Part shown: piece by piece, positions 21,138 to 32,078 of the stretch | Position numbering within the stretch: the first letter of the stretch is position 1 | Layout: each line of letters begins with the position of its first letter | Assembly: GCA_027924585.1 (NCBI GenBank) | Contig: BSBM01000904.1 | Span: 18,063,501-18,127,500 of the forward strand | Direction of reading: 5' to 3' | Source: Larix kaempferi | Taxonomy: Eukaryota > Streptophyta > Pinopsida > Pinales > Pinaceae | Length of the DNA: 64,000 nucleotides | The notes under the pieces: generated by a model | Told to the model about the DNA's origin: nothing | Seen by the model: the letters and a program-made list of their open reading frames with translations, nothing else | Database searches by the model: none | Program-made: the position numbers and the translations under genes

Positions 21138-24100
21138 TCATATAAATGGACTGTGTGGATAGCTGAAAGTGCCAGCCGGTGAGTGAATGGTGATCTTCCA
21201 TGTACCCATCGCGAAGTCCGTTGCCTCTTTGGATAGCTGGTCTGCCAATACATTCCGCTCTCTGTAAATATGTGTATATGTGATGTGGTTGAAATTTAAT
21301 TTAATCCGGAGCACCTCTTCCAGGATAGGTAAAAGCTCCATCACATGACACGAAGTAATCTCCTTAGCCCAGTTGATGATTATCAAGGAGTCACCAAAGA
21401 TCTGAAGGGACAAGCATCCTTGTTCCAGAGCAAATAACATCAACAATTTTAGCGACATGAGTTCTGCGTAGTTATTTGTTCCACTGCCCAATCCCGCCAC
21501 CAGATGGAAATAATGTGGCTCCGATTTGTAAAGGATTCCCCCCCCTCCACAAACCGATTGTTGGTTTGAGGCACCATCGAAGAATGCCCATGGCATGGAG
21601 AGGTCAATCTGTTCCACACTCACAGGACGTTTACTGCTCACTTGTACTGGGGCCATGAAATGAAGAGTGACCGCCACCATCTGAGCCACTACATACTCCA
21701 CAGGTACCCTGTAGTCCTGGAAAATCACCTTATTGCGGGCAAGCCATATGCCCCATGTGAAAATACACGGGAGGGCCCGGAGAGGGGATGAAAACTGATC
21801 AGTCCACCATAACTGGAATGCTTCCAGCACACACGTTCCCCTCCACCCCACCTTATTAGCCAATATCTTGCTGATCTCCGACCAAACAGTCTGTGAGAAT
21901 TGACAATGTATGAAAAGATGGGCTAGATTCTCTTCCGCATCCTTACATAGGGGACAGATTCCCGGACCCTGGAGGAAACGTTTTTGCAGAATATCCCAAG
22001 TAGGGGCCTTATTTTCCAGTATAGCCCAGAAAAGTAATTTAGCTTTACCCGGACATCTCAATTTCCATAATAATTTCCACCACCACAGCAAAACCCTGTT
22101 ATGGTTTTCCACATTGAGCTGGATGTATCCATGTTTTGGAGAATATACACCGGATGGATGGTGCCCCCATATTAGAATATCAGCCCTATTGGTCAATCTA
22201 ATATGTGTCAGTTTTAACCGCCGTATGTATTCATCCCATTCCTCCTGCAGTTCAGCCGAGATCCCTAGTTGTTGTGCCGAAAACCACCCCTGTTGCCATA
22301 GAGTAGAAGCTCCCTGATCCGCTAAGTCATTCAGATTATTACAACCTCTAGACACCAATAAGGACCTCAGATCCATTGAAAGTACGTGTCCACCCCTGCA
22401 GCCAACCCATGGGTCCAATCCTATCCGGAGAAGTCTCCCGTCGCCAATCCTCCATACTAATCCCGATCCGACTAAAGTGAAGTGCTTAACCACGGCTTTC
22501 CACACCACTGAGCAGTTAGCCCTCGACTTGTTTCTCATCCTGATCCATTCGAGCAGTGTTAAAGGGGCAATGTATTTATGATAGACCACTCTAGTCCAGA
22601 GACTCCGTGTATGTATTAAACGCCACGACACTTTGGCCCCCAATGCTTTTGCAAACATGAAAATATTCTTTAAACCCCAACCTCCCAAAGCCTTAGGAAC
22701 AGCAATCTTCTCCCAGCGTACCCACACCAACGCCCGATTCTCACTCGTACCCTTCCAAAGAAAGGCAAAACACAGTCTCCGGATCTGCTCCAGAACTCCA
22801 GTGGGAATCCAAGCAAGTGACAGCCAATAAACCGGAATTGCTTCCAATACGGATTTTATCAGAACCAGCCTCCCTGCCCGAGATAGCCATTTGTGGCTCC
22901 AGCCGTGAAGACGCAGTTCTAATTTTGCTATTAGCCAGCTCCAATCTGCCTTCAAATACGCATTCGGTTTCAATTGGAAGCCTAGATACTGTAATCCATC
23001 ATCTAAATCCAATGTCTGGAAGGGTAGTTTGTTCACCAGGTTTAGAATCTCCGGCTCGGATAAATGCGAGCAAGTGATAGTTGATTTGTTGATATTTACT
23101 AACATACCCGCTGCAGCTTGTAATAAGTGGATGCCTTCAACCACCGTGTCAATATCCTGGCTCGTGCCATCACAGAAAATCAGGATGTCATCAACAAAAA
23201 GGAGGTGTGTAATGAACAGAACCTGAGAGATAGAAATGCCTCTAAAAGCGCCTTCAGCTTTGGCTTTCATCATAAAACGGCTAAGGCCTTCAGCGACGAG
23301 GAGAAACAACAGAGGAGACAGGGGGCATCCCTGTCGAAGACCCCTCCCAGCCTGGAAGAACGGGCTTGCAGAACCATTGATTAGTACAGCAAAATGCACC
23401 GTGGTGAGGCAGGCCATAAGCCATCTGATAAAATCATAACAGAATCCCAGGTGAGTAAGAAGCAACCGGATATAAAGCCAGCTAACCCTGTCAAAGGCTT
23501 TGGACAGATCGATCTTAATCACCGCTCCCTTCTGCTTCTGCACCTTGAGCGTGTGTAATCCTTCCTGTGCGATTCCAATTGCCTCATGAATTTGGCGTCC
23601 TTCCAAGAAGCCAAATTGCTCACACGAAATGTTCTGAGATAAAATCTTCTTGAGTCTGCGCGCCATTACCTTAGAGATGATCTTATATATGCAGTTACAG
23701 AGAGAGATTGGTCTGAATTCTGCGAAATTGACAGGCTTGTCAGTCTTAGGTATCAGAGATAAAAACGTGGAGTTGAATGGCCCATGGATAAACCCAGCCT
23801 TGCGCGATTCTTCCACCACTTGCAAAATCTCCTCCCCGAAGAAGTCATAGAATCCTAGGAAGAATTCTATCGGCCATCCATCAGGCCCCGGGCTGCTATC
23901 TCTGTTTAATGATTTCATCACCGTCGAGAGTTCTTCCAGCGACACCTCCTCCATCAACATACTGTTATCTGCCTCCCCCACAAAGCTGGGAAAAAGCTGA
24001 GTCACCCGAATGACCTCAGCAATGGAAGTTCCAGGTGTAGCCGTGAAGAGATCTCCAAAATGTCGAACTCCCAGCGCTGCTAAACCATCAAAGCTAGAAA

Positions 24101-25274
24101 CCTGCTCCCCAGTATCTGATGAGAGTTCCCAGATAGAGTTTTTGAATCTTCTCCCCTTCGCGTAAGATTGAAAAAATTTGGTGTTCTCATCACCGCACTG
24201 TAGCCAAACCGCCCTGCTTTTCAATCTCCACATCTCTTCACGCTCCCCCAGTATCAAATTCCTGCGCTTCTCCCACTCCACCAATTCAACTTTCTGCATA
24301 TCATCCAGGTATCCCATGCCCAGACTATTTTGTAACCTGGCTATGTTGAACTCAGCCTCTATTAAGTTCTGATCATCAATCTCCCTTTTACCATGAGCCC
24401 AGGTTCTAGTGGCCTCTTTAATTCTTTGCAGATTGTGAAAAAAATGAGAACCAGCAGGAGTCTGATTGTCAAGTGGATGATGAACCCATAGCTCCTGTAC
24501 CAGTTTAATGAATGTCTCCTCCTTCAGCCAGCTAGGATTGAATTTGAAGGGGCTGGGTGGTTTTAGCCCGCTGCCTCGAATCTCCAGGAAAATGGGACAA
24601 TGGTCTGATATTCCACCTGACCCTACCCACTGTCTGACCAGATCAACCCCATGTGCCAACCCTTCAGCCACCAGAAATCTATCCAGACGTTTGGCTACTC
24701 GATGAACCCCAGCTCTCATATTCCTCCAAGTGGGAGAGAGCTGGGATGGAATGATATCAAGGAGATCCTTTCTGACAAAGGCGTTGATGAAATGGTTTGC
24801 CAAGGAGTCCGGAACAGCCCGAGGCCCCCAAACTTCAGCAGCTCCCAGAGTGAGGTTGAAATCCCCACCCAAAATCACTTCCCTGCCATCAAAAATCTCC
24901 ATACCTAACAAGGAGTCCCAGTATCCCACCCTGTCAAGGTAGGGCCCGTAAATATTGAGTACCGTGATCATCCGACCTATCTCAGCATCCCAGACTTCCA
25001 AACCAAGACCAGAGGATATCCCCCAAGTACAATCACATCTGCAGCTCGTTACCTTCCACCCCGAGGCCAGCCCTCCAGAGCGCCCCCTGGCATCCACTCC
25101 TACAAACTTCCAGCCAGGGAGCAAAGATTCTAGTGTACGAACCACATCCTCACTGCCTCCCAATGTTTCTTGCAGCATAATAATGTCCGGTTGATTTAAG
25201 TCAACCAACCTACGAAGCGAAGATTTTTTTAGTGGGCTCGCCAACCCACGACAATTGAAGGACATAATCTTCAT
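21138..25274 (-). CDS. LINE ORF2: APE endonuclease, reverse transcriptase, zf-RVT, RNase H (intact)
   Basis: An intact polyprotein of about 1378 residues. The frame is open from a TTG at 25277, but the first ATG is 25274-25272, overlapping the ORF1 stop (TGATG). Domains from the N-terminus: APE-type endonuclease (1 to about 230; 'MSFNCRGLASP', 'MLQETLG', 'ILGGDFNLTLG', 'KRLDRFLVAE', 'SDHCPIF'); RT (about 480-760; 'RPISLCNCIYKIISK', 'KIDLSKAFDRVSW', 'GLRQGCPLSPLLF', catalytic 'FVDD' at about 693); thumb; zf-RVT (about 1063-1135; 'CPLCKDAEENLAHLFIHCQF'); RNase H (about 1228-1360; 'FFDGASNQQ', 'NNYAELMSL', 'IFGDSLII', 'RNVLADQLSKEA'). It would nick target DNA and copy its own RNA there. It is probably translated by reinitiation after ORF1. 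Confidence 0.96.
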   Translation of the reverse strand: MKIMSFNCRGLASPLKKSSLRRLVDLNQPDIIMLQETLGGSEDVVRTLESLLPGWKFVGVDARGRSGGLASGWKVTSCRCDCTWGISSGLGLEVWDAEIGRMITVLNIYGPYLDRVGYWDSLLGMEIFDGREVILGGDFNLTLGAAEVWGPRAVPDSLANHFINAFVRKDLLDIIPSQLSPTWRNMRAGVHRVAKRLDRFLVAEGLAHGVDLVRQWVGSGGISDHCPIFLEIRGSGLKPPSPFKFNPSWLKEETFIKLVQELWVHHPLDNQTPAGSHFFHNLQRIKEATRTWAHGKREIDDQNLIEAEFNIARLQNSLGMGYLDDMQKVELVEWEKRRNLILGEREEMWRLKSRAVWLQCGDENTKFFQSYAKGRRFKNSIWELSSDTGEQVSSFDGLAALGVRHFGDLFTATPGTSIAEVIRVTQLFPSFVGEADNSMLMEEVSLEELSTVMKSLNRDSSPGPDGWPIEFFLGFYDFFGEEILQVVEESRKAGFIHGPFNSTFLSLIPKTDKPVNFAEFRPISLCNCIYKIISKVMARRLKKILSQNISCEQFGFLEGRQIHEAIGIAQEGLHTLKVQKQKGAVIKIDLSKAFDRVSWLYIRLLLTHLGFCYDFIRWLMACLTTVHFAVLINGSASPFFQAGRGLRQGCPLSPLLFLLVAEGLSRFMMKAKAEGAFRGISISQVLFITHLLFVDDILIFCDGTSQDIDTVVEGIHLLQAAAGMLVNINKSTITCSHLSEPEILNLVNKLPFQTLDLDDGLQYLGFQLKPNAYLKADWSWLIAKLELRLHGWSHKWLSRAGRLVLIKSVLEAIPVYWLSLAWIPTGVLEQIRRLCFAFLWKGTSENRALVWVRWEKIAVPKALGGWGLKNIFMFAKALGAKVSWRLIHTRSLWTRVVYHKYIAPLTLLEWIRMRNKSRANCSVVWKAVVKHFTLVGSGLVWRIGDGRLLRIGLDPWVGCRGGHVLSMDLRSLLVSRGCNNLNDLADQGASTLWQQGWFSAQQLGISAELQEEWDEYIRRLKLTHIRLTNRADILIWGHHPSGVYSPKHGYIQLNVENHNRVLLWWWKLLWKLRCPGKAKLLFWAILENKAPTWDILQKRFLQGPGICPLCKDAEENLAHLFIHCQFSQTVWSEISKILANKVGWRGTCVLEAFQLWWTDQFSSPLRALPCIFTWGIWLARNKVIFQDYRVPVEYVVAQMVAVTLHFMAPVQVSSKRPVSVEQIDLSMPWAFFDGASNQQSVCGGGGILYKSEPHYFHLVAGLGSGTNNYAELMSLKLLMLFALEQGCLSLQIFGDSLIIINWAKEITSCHVMELLPILEEVLRIKLNFNHITYTHIYRERNVLADQLSKEATDFAMGTWKITIHSPAGTFSYPHSPFI

Positions 25275-26695
25275 CAACGTTCCCCATCCGGGGCAGTCAC
25301 TGCTCTAAGTGCCCATTCAATAGTCGATTGCGTGCCCATCACTAAATCCACTTTCGCCCGTTCCTTTGCTTTAGTTATATGGGATTTACGTCCCCGGCCT
25401 TTCCCCTCCACACTAGTGGCCAACTCAGGTAGTCCCTTGCCCCCCCAACCATCTGCTGTAATCTCCCTACTACGAAGAGCATAGCGAATTTGCTTACCCT
25501 CGGAGCATGAAGAGTGTGAGGAAGAATCAATAGATGGAGTGACAACACCCAAAACAGGCCGTAGGATATGGACAGCCTGTCGAGGAGGAGTCCCATGGCT
25601 GCCCCCCCCCACAACAAATGGGTCAGCAAGAATGGAAGGAGTAAGAATAGAAGACTTACCCAAGTGTAACGCAGTAGGATTCTGCCGAGGAGAGGACCTC
25701 TCCTGCTGCGATAAAGTGGCCGGTGAAGTCGGAGTAACAGAGCTCAAGGAATCCCCCTCAACTACGGGAAGCTCACGTCCATGCTGCTGCGTTCCAGATG
25801 TCACCAAGGATGGCTTACGAACCTCAGATTCTATCCTCCCCTCATTATCCAAATGATCCACAGGTGCAAGAAATCCCCCCCCGTCAATATCTGGCCCCCT
25901 CCCCTCCACTACCTCTACCTGAGGGACCACATTAACCACCGGGACAGCTACTACCTCATCATCCTCAACAATCTGTGGCTTGCTTTTCCGAAACGATAGG
26001 GGACAGCTTGCTACAAGATGTCCAAGATCATGGCAGCGATGACACCTAAATGGCACGCCCACATAGTCCAGTGTTTGAACATAATCCCCATCCTTGGAAT
26101 GGACTTTGATTTCAGCAGAAAGCCCCATCCTAAGGTCGATCTTGACTAATATCTTAGCGACCGTGTATATACCATTCTGCAGATGGGAGGAATCAGAACA
26201 CAAGTATTCACCCAGGTAATTCCCGATCTCAGCAAACCTAGTCTCGTTCCACATGTGCATGGGAAGTCCAGGGAGCTTAACCCACAGCGGTTCTTTAGCA
26301 ATTCTTTCCGTTTTAGCATCGAAAAAGGGTGACCAACGTTTCAGTACAAGTGGTACTCCCAGCATCGACCAATGTATACCCATAACTGCATTGACCTCCC
26401 CGCTGTTCAGGAAAATGAATGAGAACCAACCTTTCGATAAAACACGGACCTCAGGGACAGAAGGTGCGATGTTAAGCCAATGCTCAGCCACCCAACGCTG
26501 AAGGAAACCTCTGCCTAATCTCCTGCCTCTAACATGTCCTACTACAGCTGTATGAGTGAAATCCACTGCCTCAGCCAACGTAACATCGACCCCCAGCACT
26601 AACTGATCCAGTCTCTTACGTTCTTTGACCTTCTTGACAGGGATTTTAATGGAGTCAGGCTCAGTCACTGCAGCCTCTCGCCTCGGGACCGCCAT
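25274..26695 (-). CDS. LINE ORF1: DUF4283-like protein with CCHC zinc knuckle (intact)
   Basis: 473 residues from an ATG at 26695-26693, TGA at 25276-25274. The N-terminus is short and basic. A DUF4283-like domain follows (about residues 45-210; blocks 'VVGHVRGRRLGRGFLQRWV' and 'PLWVKLPGLPMHMW'), then a CX2CX4HX4C knuckle at residues 218-231 (CHRCHDLGHLVASC). The C-terminal half is low-complexity and ends in a basic patch ('GRGRKSHITKAKERAK') and a conserved tail. The order matches ORF1 at 12664-14553 but the N-terminal extension is shorter. It is expected to bind LINE RNA with ORF2 protein. The stop overlaps the ORF2 start by one base. Confidence 0.93.
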   Translation of the reverse strand: MAVPRREAAVTEPDSIKIPVKKVKERKRLDQLVLGVDVTLAEAVDFTHTAVVGHVRGRRLGRGFLQRWVAEHWLNIAPSVPEVRVLSKGWFSFIFLNSGEVNAVMGIHWSMLGVPLVLKRWSPFFDAKTERIAKEPLWVKLPGLPMHMWNETRFAEIGNYLGEYLCSDSSHLQNGIYTVAKILVKIDLRMGLSAEIKVHSKDGDYVQTLDYVGVPFRCHRCHDLGHLVASCPLSFRKSKPQIVEDDEVVAVPVVNVVPQVEVVEGRGPDIDGGGFLAPVDHLDNEGRIESEVRKPSLVTSGTQQHGRELPVVEGDSLSSVTPTSPATLSQQERSSPRQNPTALHLGKSSILTPSILADPFVVGGGSHGTPPRQAVHILRPVLGVVTPSIDSSSHSSCSEGKQIRYALRSREITADGWGGKGLPELATSVEGKGRGRKSHITKAKERAKVDLVMGTQSTIEWALRAVTAPDGER

Positions 26696-27224
26696 AAAAG
26701 TTCCACACCGCAGCCAGCTAAAGGGCCAGTCGAGTCCACAGAGCTAAAGGCAGTGTCCAAAGGGCAAATGTGCAAGAAAATGGAATAAACCCTTTCCAGC
26801 AACCAGGGTTGTATTCGTGCCTAAAGATCGATCACCGCTTCACTAAAGAAAGAAACTACCAACAGATCAAAGAAATCGATCTAATGCAACGACAGCACCA
26901 TTAATTCACAGACTGCTATCAGGCTGGAGGAGCCCATCAGATGTCGCCAAATCGATCCTCCATCTACGGATCCATCATAAGCCATTACCAGTATAGATCC
27001 CTCCCTGCAACGATCCCTGCAAATGCTACTCCGTGCAATGACCAATAGCACCGCTACAATCGCAGGGGTTATCAGCTAGCCCGGGAACACCACTCAGGGA
27101 ATGAACTGCGTCTAGATCTACCTGTATTCCAGCTCGATGCTGCCCCCAGACTCCATCTTGCATAGTTAACGTACTCCTGCACTTCTTGGAGCCAAAATTC
27201 CCAGGTTCAAAACCTTTCATTCAT
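26696..27224 (-). other. 5' UTR of the intact LINE
   Basis: About 530 bases between the right TSD and the ORF1 ATG, less AT-rich than the flanks. An internal promoter is expected here, but no specific motif could be identified by eye. Confidence 0.65.
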
Positions 27225-27240
27225 CTTGGTTTGGTGTGTT

Positions 27241-28060
27241 ATAATATGACAATAATTTAATAATAATATTAACCAATTTATTTTTTTATGAATATAAGAT
27301 TTATTAAATTTTTATATTAATAAAAAGGTTATAACCAGTTTAATAAATTGAATAATGATACACATGCTCATACTATCAAATAATCATAAAGCCACATGTG
27401 AAATCATTAAAAAAGTATAGAAAATTAGAATAGTGTTAACAAAATCATGAAAACACCATATGAATAATACATTAAGAAAGTCCCTCGTAATAATTATTTA
27501 TTTTTACATTATTATCTCTAAAATCGAACAACACGTGTCATTAACTATAGCGGCCATGTCCATGCTGTGAAAGAAATTGAAATTAATTTTTAATGTTGAT
27601 TAGAAAATTAAAATGTACACAGTTTTGTTGTTACTTGCAATTCACGTTCATGGTTAACAACCATTGAATATCATTCAGAAAGTGGGATGCCCTTTACAAA
27701 ACCCCACATACAGCCAGAATAGACGCTAAACGCGTAGTGGGCCTTGGCCACTACCTTTTTCAATGCTTTTTCTGGAAGAAAAGAAAGTAATAAGGAGCTA
27801 CAGTGCACACCTTGATTCCGTCCAGGAATCATCCAACACTCAGATACACTATGTTATGACTTTAGAGCCTACTTCTACTTTCACCGATTGACACATTTCC
27901 ATTGAAATAACAATAAATTGTTAATCGTTACTTTTTTTCCATTGATTTGCTCGAAATTTTCCTAAATATTATCCTGCATAAAGGTAGTATAAAAGCTAAT
28001 TTTCATTATTCTCCAAAGCGTCGACATAATTCCACATCGGGAGGCGTGCTAGGTGGTGTC
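27241..28060. other. Spacer with a GC-richer island
   Basis: AT-rich at first, then less so from about 27530. A G-box core CACGTG lies at 27532-27537 and a TATA-like TATAAAAG near 27990. No ORF of meaningful length follows within the window, so a host promoter is possible but unsupported. Confidence 0.4.
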
Positions 28061-28204
28061 TTCACTATATATAACAGATGGATTAAGATGAGCAGTAAGA
28101 GTTAAAACCAGATAAGTTAAAGTTTACGGACATTCACTATATATAACAGATGGATTAAGATGAGCAGTAAGAGTTAAAACCAGATAAGTTAAAGTTTACG
28201 GACA
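28061..28204. repeat. Perfect 72-bp tandem duplication
   Basis: 28061-28132 and 28133-28204 are identical at every base (unit begins TTCACTATATATAACAGATG). Exact identity implies a recent duplication or an assembly duplicate. Confidence 0.95.
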
Positions 28205-28321
28205 TTCCTCCTCCACCTGGGCAGATCCGTTTCATGTTCATTAGTTGAAGTCATAGATTTTGAACAGATTGTGTTTGTTAGCTATCATATTAATAATGTT
28301 GCAGTGTAATGATTATTTAAA

Positions 28322-28745
28322 AGACACTTGGCAATATTAGAGTTGGGTTAAATATTTTTATTTTAAAATTATTTAATTATATCCTATCAATGATAAAGTG
28401 ATATTAATTTAGAGGACACTTGGCAGAATTGATATTAATTTAGAGGACACTTGGGAGAATGATATTTTTTTATGATTATTATTTTTAATTGATTTTTTAA
28501 ATCTGATAATTTTATTGCATACCAGGGCAAATTAGTCAAATCATTAAAATAAACCAATAACAAAACAGAAAAATGTATTTTAAAAAATAAAAAATATATT
28601 TTAAATTTTACAAAAAATAATTTAATATATGAATTTTACAAATCTTAAACCAAACTTTAAAAAAAACATATAATTTAATTAAAGTCAAAGCTTTTAACAT
28701 ACCAAACGATTGCTATATAACCTGCCAGAGGCAGGTATAATAAAG
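28322..28745. repeat. Dispersed AT-rich repeat ending in an ACCTGCC/GGCAGGT hairpin (copy 2)
   Basis: Second copy of the repeat at 20028-20310, with the terminal inverted repeat ACCTGCC-AGA-GGCAGGT at 28720-28736 followed by ATAATAAAG. An internal tandem duplication of about 31 bp ('GATATTAATTTAGAGGACAC', near 28409 and 28432) makes it longer than copy 1. Confidence 0.6.
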
Positions 28746-28930
28746 ATATTACACTCTCTTAAATATCGTTAAGTCAATATATAAATGAATAAAGATGTTT
28801 CAATCTCTTGAATATTAAATATAGATTTATTTATTTTTGTTTGATTTTATAATTATATTTATTTTTATTTAATTAATTTTTTTACGTATTTTATTTTTAT
28901 TTTTTTATATTAATTTATTTATTTTAAAAT

Positions 28931-29026
28931 GATTTATAACCCATCTCACTTAAATTTACTTTTTAAATTTAATAAAATGATTTATAACCCATCTCACTTA
29001 AATTAACTTTTTAAATTTAATAAAAT
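28931..29026. repeat. 48-bp tandem repeat, two copies
   Basis: The unit starting GATTTATAACCCATCTCACT is present at 28931 and 28979 with about one mismatch. Confidence 0.88.
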
Positions 29027-29160
29027 GATAAAATTCATAAATTTCAATCTTGTGATGTGCTCACTTAAATTGTATTTTAATAGCATGCTGAAAGGATGAG
29101 ATTGACATGTTAAAATGGAATGAGGAACTTAAATACGAAGAAGTCATACTAGGTGTAAAT

Positions 29161-29236
29161 TTTGTAGGTTTGGTATTTAAATGAAAACAATCTTCTCATT
29201 TGTAGGTTTGGTATTTAAATCAAAACAAGCTTCTCT
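29161..29236. repeat. 38-bp tandem repeat, two copies
   Basis: The unit starting TTTGTAGGTTTGGTATTTAA is present at 29161 and 29199 with a few mismatches. Confidence 0.85.
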
Positions 29237-29289
29237 TATAGGGAAGGTTGTAGGGGTTGTGATGCAACTTTTGGATATGAAAAAATTAA

Positions 29290-29290
29290 A

Positions 29291-29321
<31 letters not shown>

Positions 29322-29323
29322 TA
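29290..29323. repeat. A-run plus (AT)n microsatellite
   Basis: A poly(A) run is followed by an uninterrupted AT dinucleotide repeat to about 29322. Confidence 0.95.
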
Positions 29324-31964
29324 AAAGTTTATTGTATGTAATATAATTTTTAAATATTTATTATTTAAATAAAAAATTAAAAGTAGTTTGTATTATTAAA
29401 AAGAGAGAGGATATATATATAACATGATATATTTTATTTATTTATTTGTAATGTTTTCATTTTATTTAGGAAAAGGAAGAGTTATTATTTTTATATTTGC
29501 AATGAGAGAAATGAGGTGCTCTACAGCCTAGTATGGGGGAGATGTTGTAACGTTTGTGATGTAACGTTTGTTACTAACAAAATAATTAAAAAAATTCATG
29601 TCGACTCATAATGTAAAAAATTATGGAAAGTATTTAAAAAAAAATCCATGTTGGTTCATAAAATAAAATATTCTGAAAAGTAATTAAAAAATAGATGCTC
29701 GTTTATAAAATAAAAACTTAAAACTTAAACCCGGATCTATCAATCAATAGAGATCAAATTTTTTGAGTTAAAATTTTTAAAAAAAATACACCTCAAGAAA
29801 TTGGATCCCTCTCGGTACTTGATAGATGTCGGTTTAAGATGGATCTATGCTGGTTTATTTACGCAATAATCATGGATGTTGGGAGTCGGGACTTATACAT
29901 CTTTTTGGAGCAATGTTGTGAAATGGTTCATAAGAAGAAAGAAAAAGAGAGGAGATTTTAAAATCAAAACTATTCAAAGCTATTAAATACGACAAATTTC
30001 ACTATTTTTCTTTCACACACTTACACAACACATTGATTAAGGCATAACAAAAAAACAAATAAGCAATGTTCATTGCACATCTAATCAACTACCATTTGAT
30101 TGTATGACACAATCCATTTTCAATATAAAAAAGTTACTCAAAATTGGTAGAAATTTTGCCAAACGTTATAGTTCCACCTGATTGATAAAAACTTTGTTCT
30201 TAGAATGATCACCCATTTTAAAACAATTTAAATCACTAAATTTCCATAAAATAAGTGAAATATAACAAAACTTTACTTGAATGTCCCAAAAACTAGTCAC
30301 TTTTTTTTAAAATTGATCTGTTCATAAACTTACTTCATTTATATATAAATAAAATATAGCATGAAGTAAGATCTAAAATTACTTCTGATTAGTTAAGAGG
30401 TCGTCTTCTTCATACGTAAAGAAACAAGTTAACAATCCAAGACCTAAAAGTATTAGTAATAGTGGAAATTTGTCTTCTTTTATAAATCACCAACAAATTA
30501 TTTCAAGTATCGTGTTTTCTCTTTTCTCTTAAATAGATAACAATGATAAATTAACTAACACTTACGAACAACAACTAATGATAACTATTCTCGTTACCAA
30601 CTTCAGAGCTTACCATTACGATTGGAATGTAATGTTAGTGTAATGAAAAGTTGTTACAAAAGAATATGCAAGTCAACCTTTCAATAAATTTTGAAATCAC
30701 TTAAAGTTTAATGTGGTTCAAATCAAAATCACATGTGGTAGTATAATACGCCCCCAAGAAAAGAATTAGTCCAATAGAACATTCCATATGCAAGACAAAA
30801 GGGATGTTACAAAAGAGAGCATTTTATATTAGCTACTTTTAAAGAAATTATTAACACCGGTATGCACAACGACGAGAAGTGCGTTTCACGTTTCAACCTT
30901 TGAGATAAGTGCATCAACATGGTGGGAGCCTCGGAGGTGTATCTCTTCTCATTGATATCCCAAAAAAGCTAGTATTATTATTATAATCTAGATATCTAAT
31001 GTCTCTTTGATATTCTCAAGATAAGCTAAGTGTTATGAATTAATACAAACATAAAACAAATACTATTTAATAAATATATCTTTTTTTTAACCACCACTTA
31101 ACTGAAGCTTATTTAAATCTTAATCAAAATGCATTTAAGCATAACAAGATACGAGGACCATGAAATTAATCCGGATTGTACACTTGTTACATTCCGGTTA
31201 ATCTTGTTGATCCATTCAAGGAAGTCCAAAATCTCAGATAGTATCTAAACACCTATCGGTGTAATGAGAAGAAAAAATTAGAAATTTCTTAATTTATCTT
31301 AGAATTGTATTTTTGTACTCGGAAAGTTTGAGGAGAAGTATTCATAAATCATCATACTATTGATGAGTTAGAAATGTTAGGAATGTCGGTATTGTAATAC
31401 ATATTTTGAAAACAAGATCTAATGTGGGTGTATGCAGGTGATAAAGTGTTTTTGATCTTCAACCCTTTCAATGAAGCAAAAACGATGAATTCTTTTGACC
31501 TACGACATTTCGGGAATTGTCCAATGCCTTGTTTCACTATAAAGTTCATGAGCATTCGTTCTTATTTTGGCAATAAATGCTCATTTCTTTAAATCTAGAC
31601 TAATTCAAGTCCACATGTATTTGGAGAAAGACCAAAAACAGGTTTTTTGAAGCCTATAATTAGGTTTCTAGAGCCCAAAATCATTTGAATAAAAAATGCA
31701 CTTTTTGAATCGAAAATTGCACTTTAGAAATACTATTTTTGGGCTTTAGAAAGGCTAATTTAAGAACTTTTTAGTCCAAATTATGTTGAATTAATCTAAA
31801 TTTAATGACATGGGTTCAATGTTGATTTTCTTCTTTACCCTATTTAAAATAAAAATATTTTTTTGATTATTTAGAATAAGGTTAATCACCTCTTTATACT
31901 GTCTTCATTTTCTTATATTTTCCAATTATTTATTACCTCACAATTTCTCCTTAATTTCAAATGT
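29324..31964. other. AT-rich spacer without recognisable features
   Basis: Both strands were read for ORFs and repeats. Only short chance frames were seen (for example 31352-31555 minus, no known family). No element termini found. Confidence 0.55.
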
Positions 31965-32078
31965 AATAATATTAGTGTTTAATAAAGTGACTTCTTCTTT
32001 GATTTTCCATTGATTTAGCCAAATAATATTAGTGTTTAATAAAGTAACTTCTTCCTTGATTTTCCATTGATTTAGCTA
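31965..32078. repeat. 57-bp tandem repeat, two copies
   Basis: The unit starting AATAATATTAGTGTTTAATA lies at 31965 and 32022 with two or three mismatches. Confidence 0.9.

Larger units (their letters stand above)
20594..27224 (-). mobile_element. Full-length minus-strand LINE with 16-bp TSD and both ORFs open
   Basis: CTTGGTTTGGTGTGTT is repeated at 20578-20593 and 27225-27240 (the last two Ts of the left copy merge with the A-tail complement). Reading from 27224 down there is a 5' UTR of about 0.53 kb, ORF1 (26695-25274), ORF2 (25274-21138), a 3' UTR of about 0.54 kb and the A-tail (T-run from 20591). Neither ORF has a stop or frameshift, and all endonuclease, RT and RNase H motifs are intact. 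It belongs to the same broad clade as 12341-19042 but is a different family. It is the only candidate autonomous element in the window. Confidence 0.95.

Noticed and set aside
24955-25194. Several plus-strand frames across 21476-26500
   Set aside because: They are antisense shadows of the long minus-strand LINE ORFs.
27530-28060. Possible host gene promoter (G-box, TATA-like)
   Set aside because: No coding sequence follows on the plus strand before the next repeats; short motifs are expected by chance.
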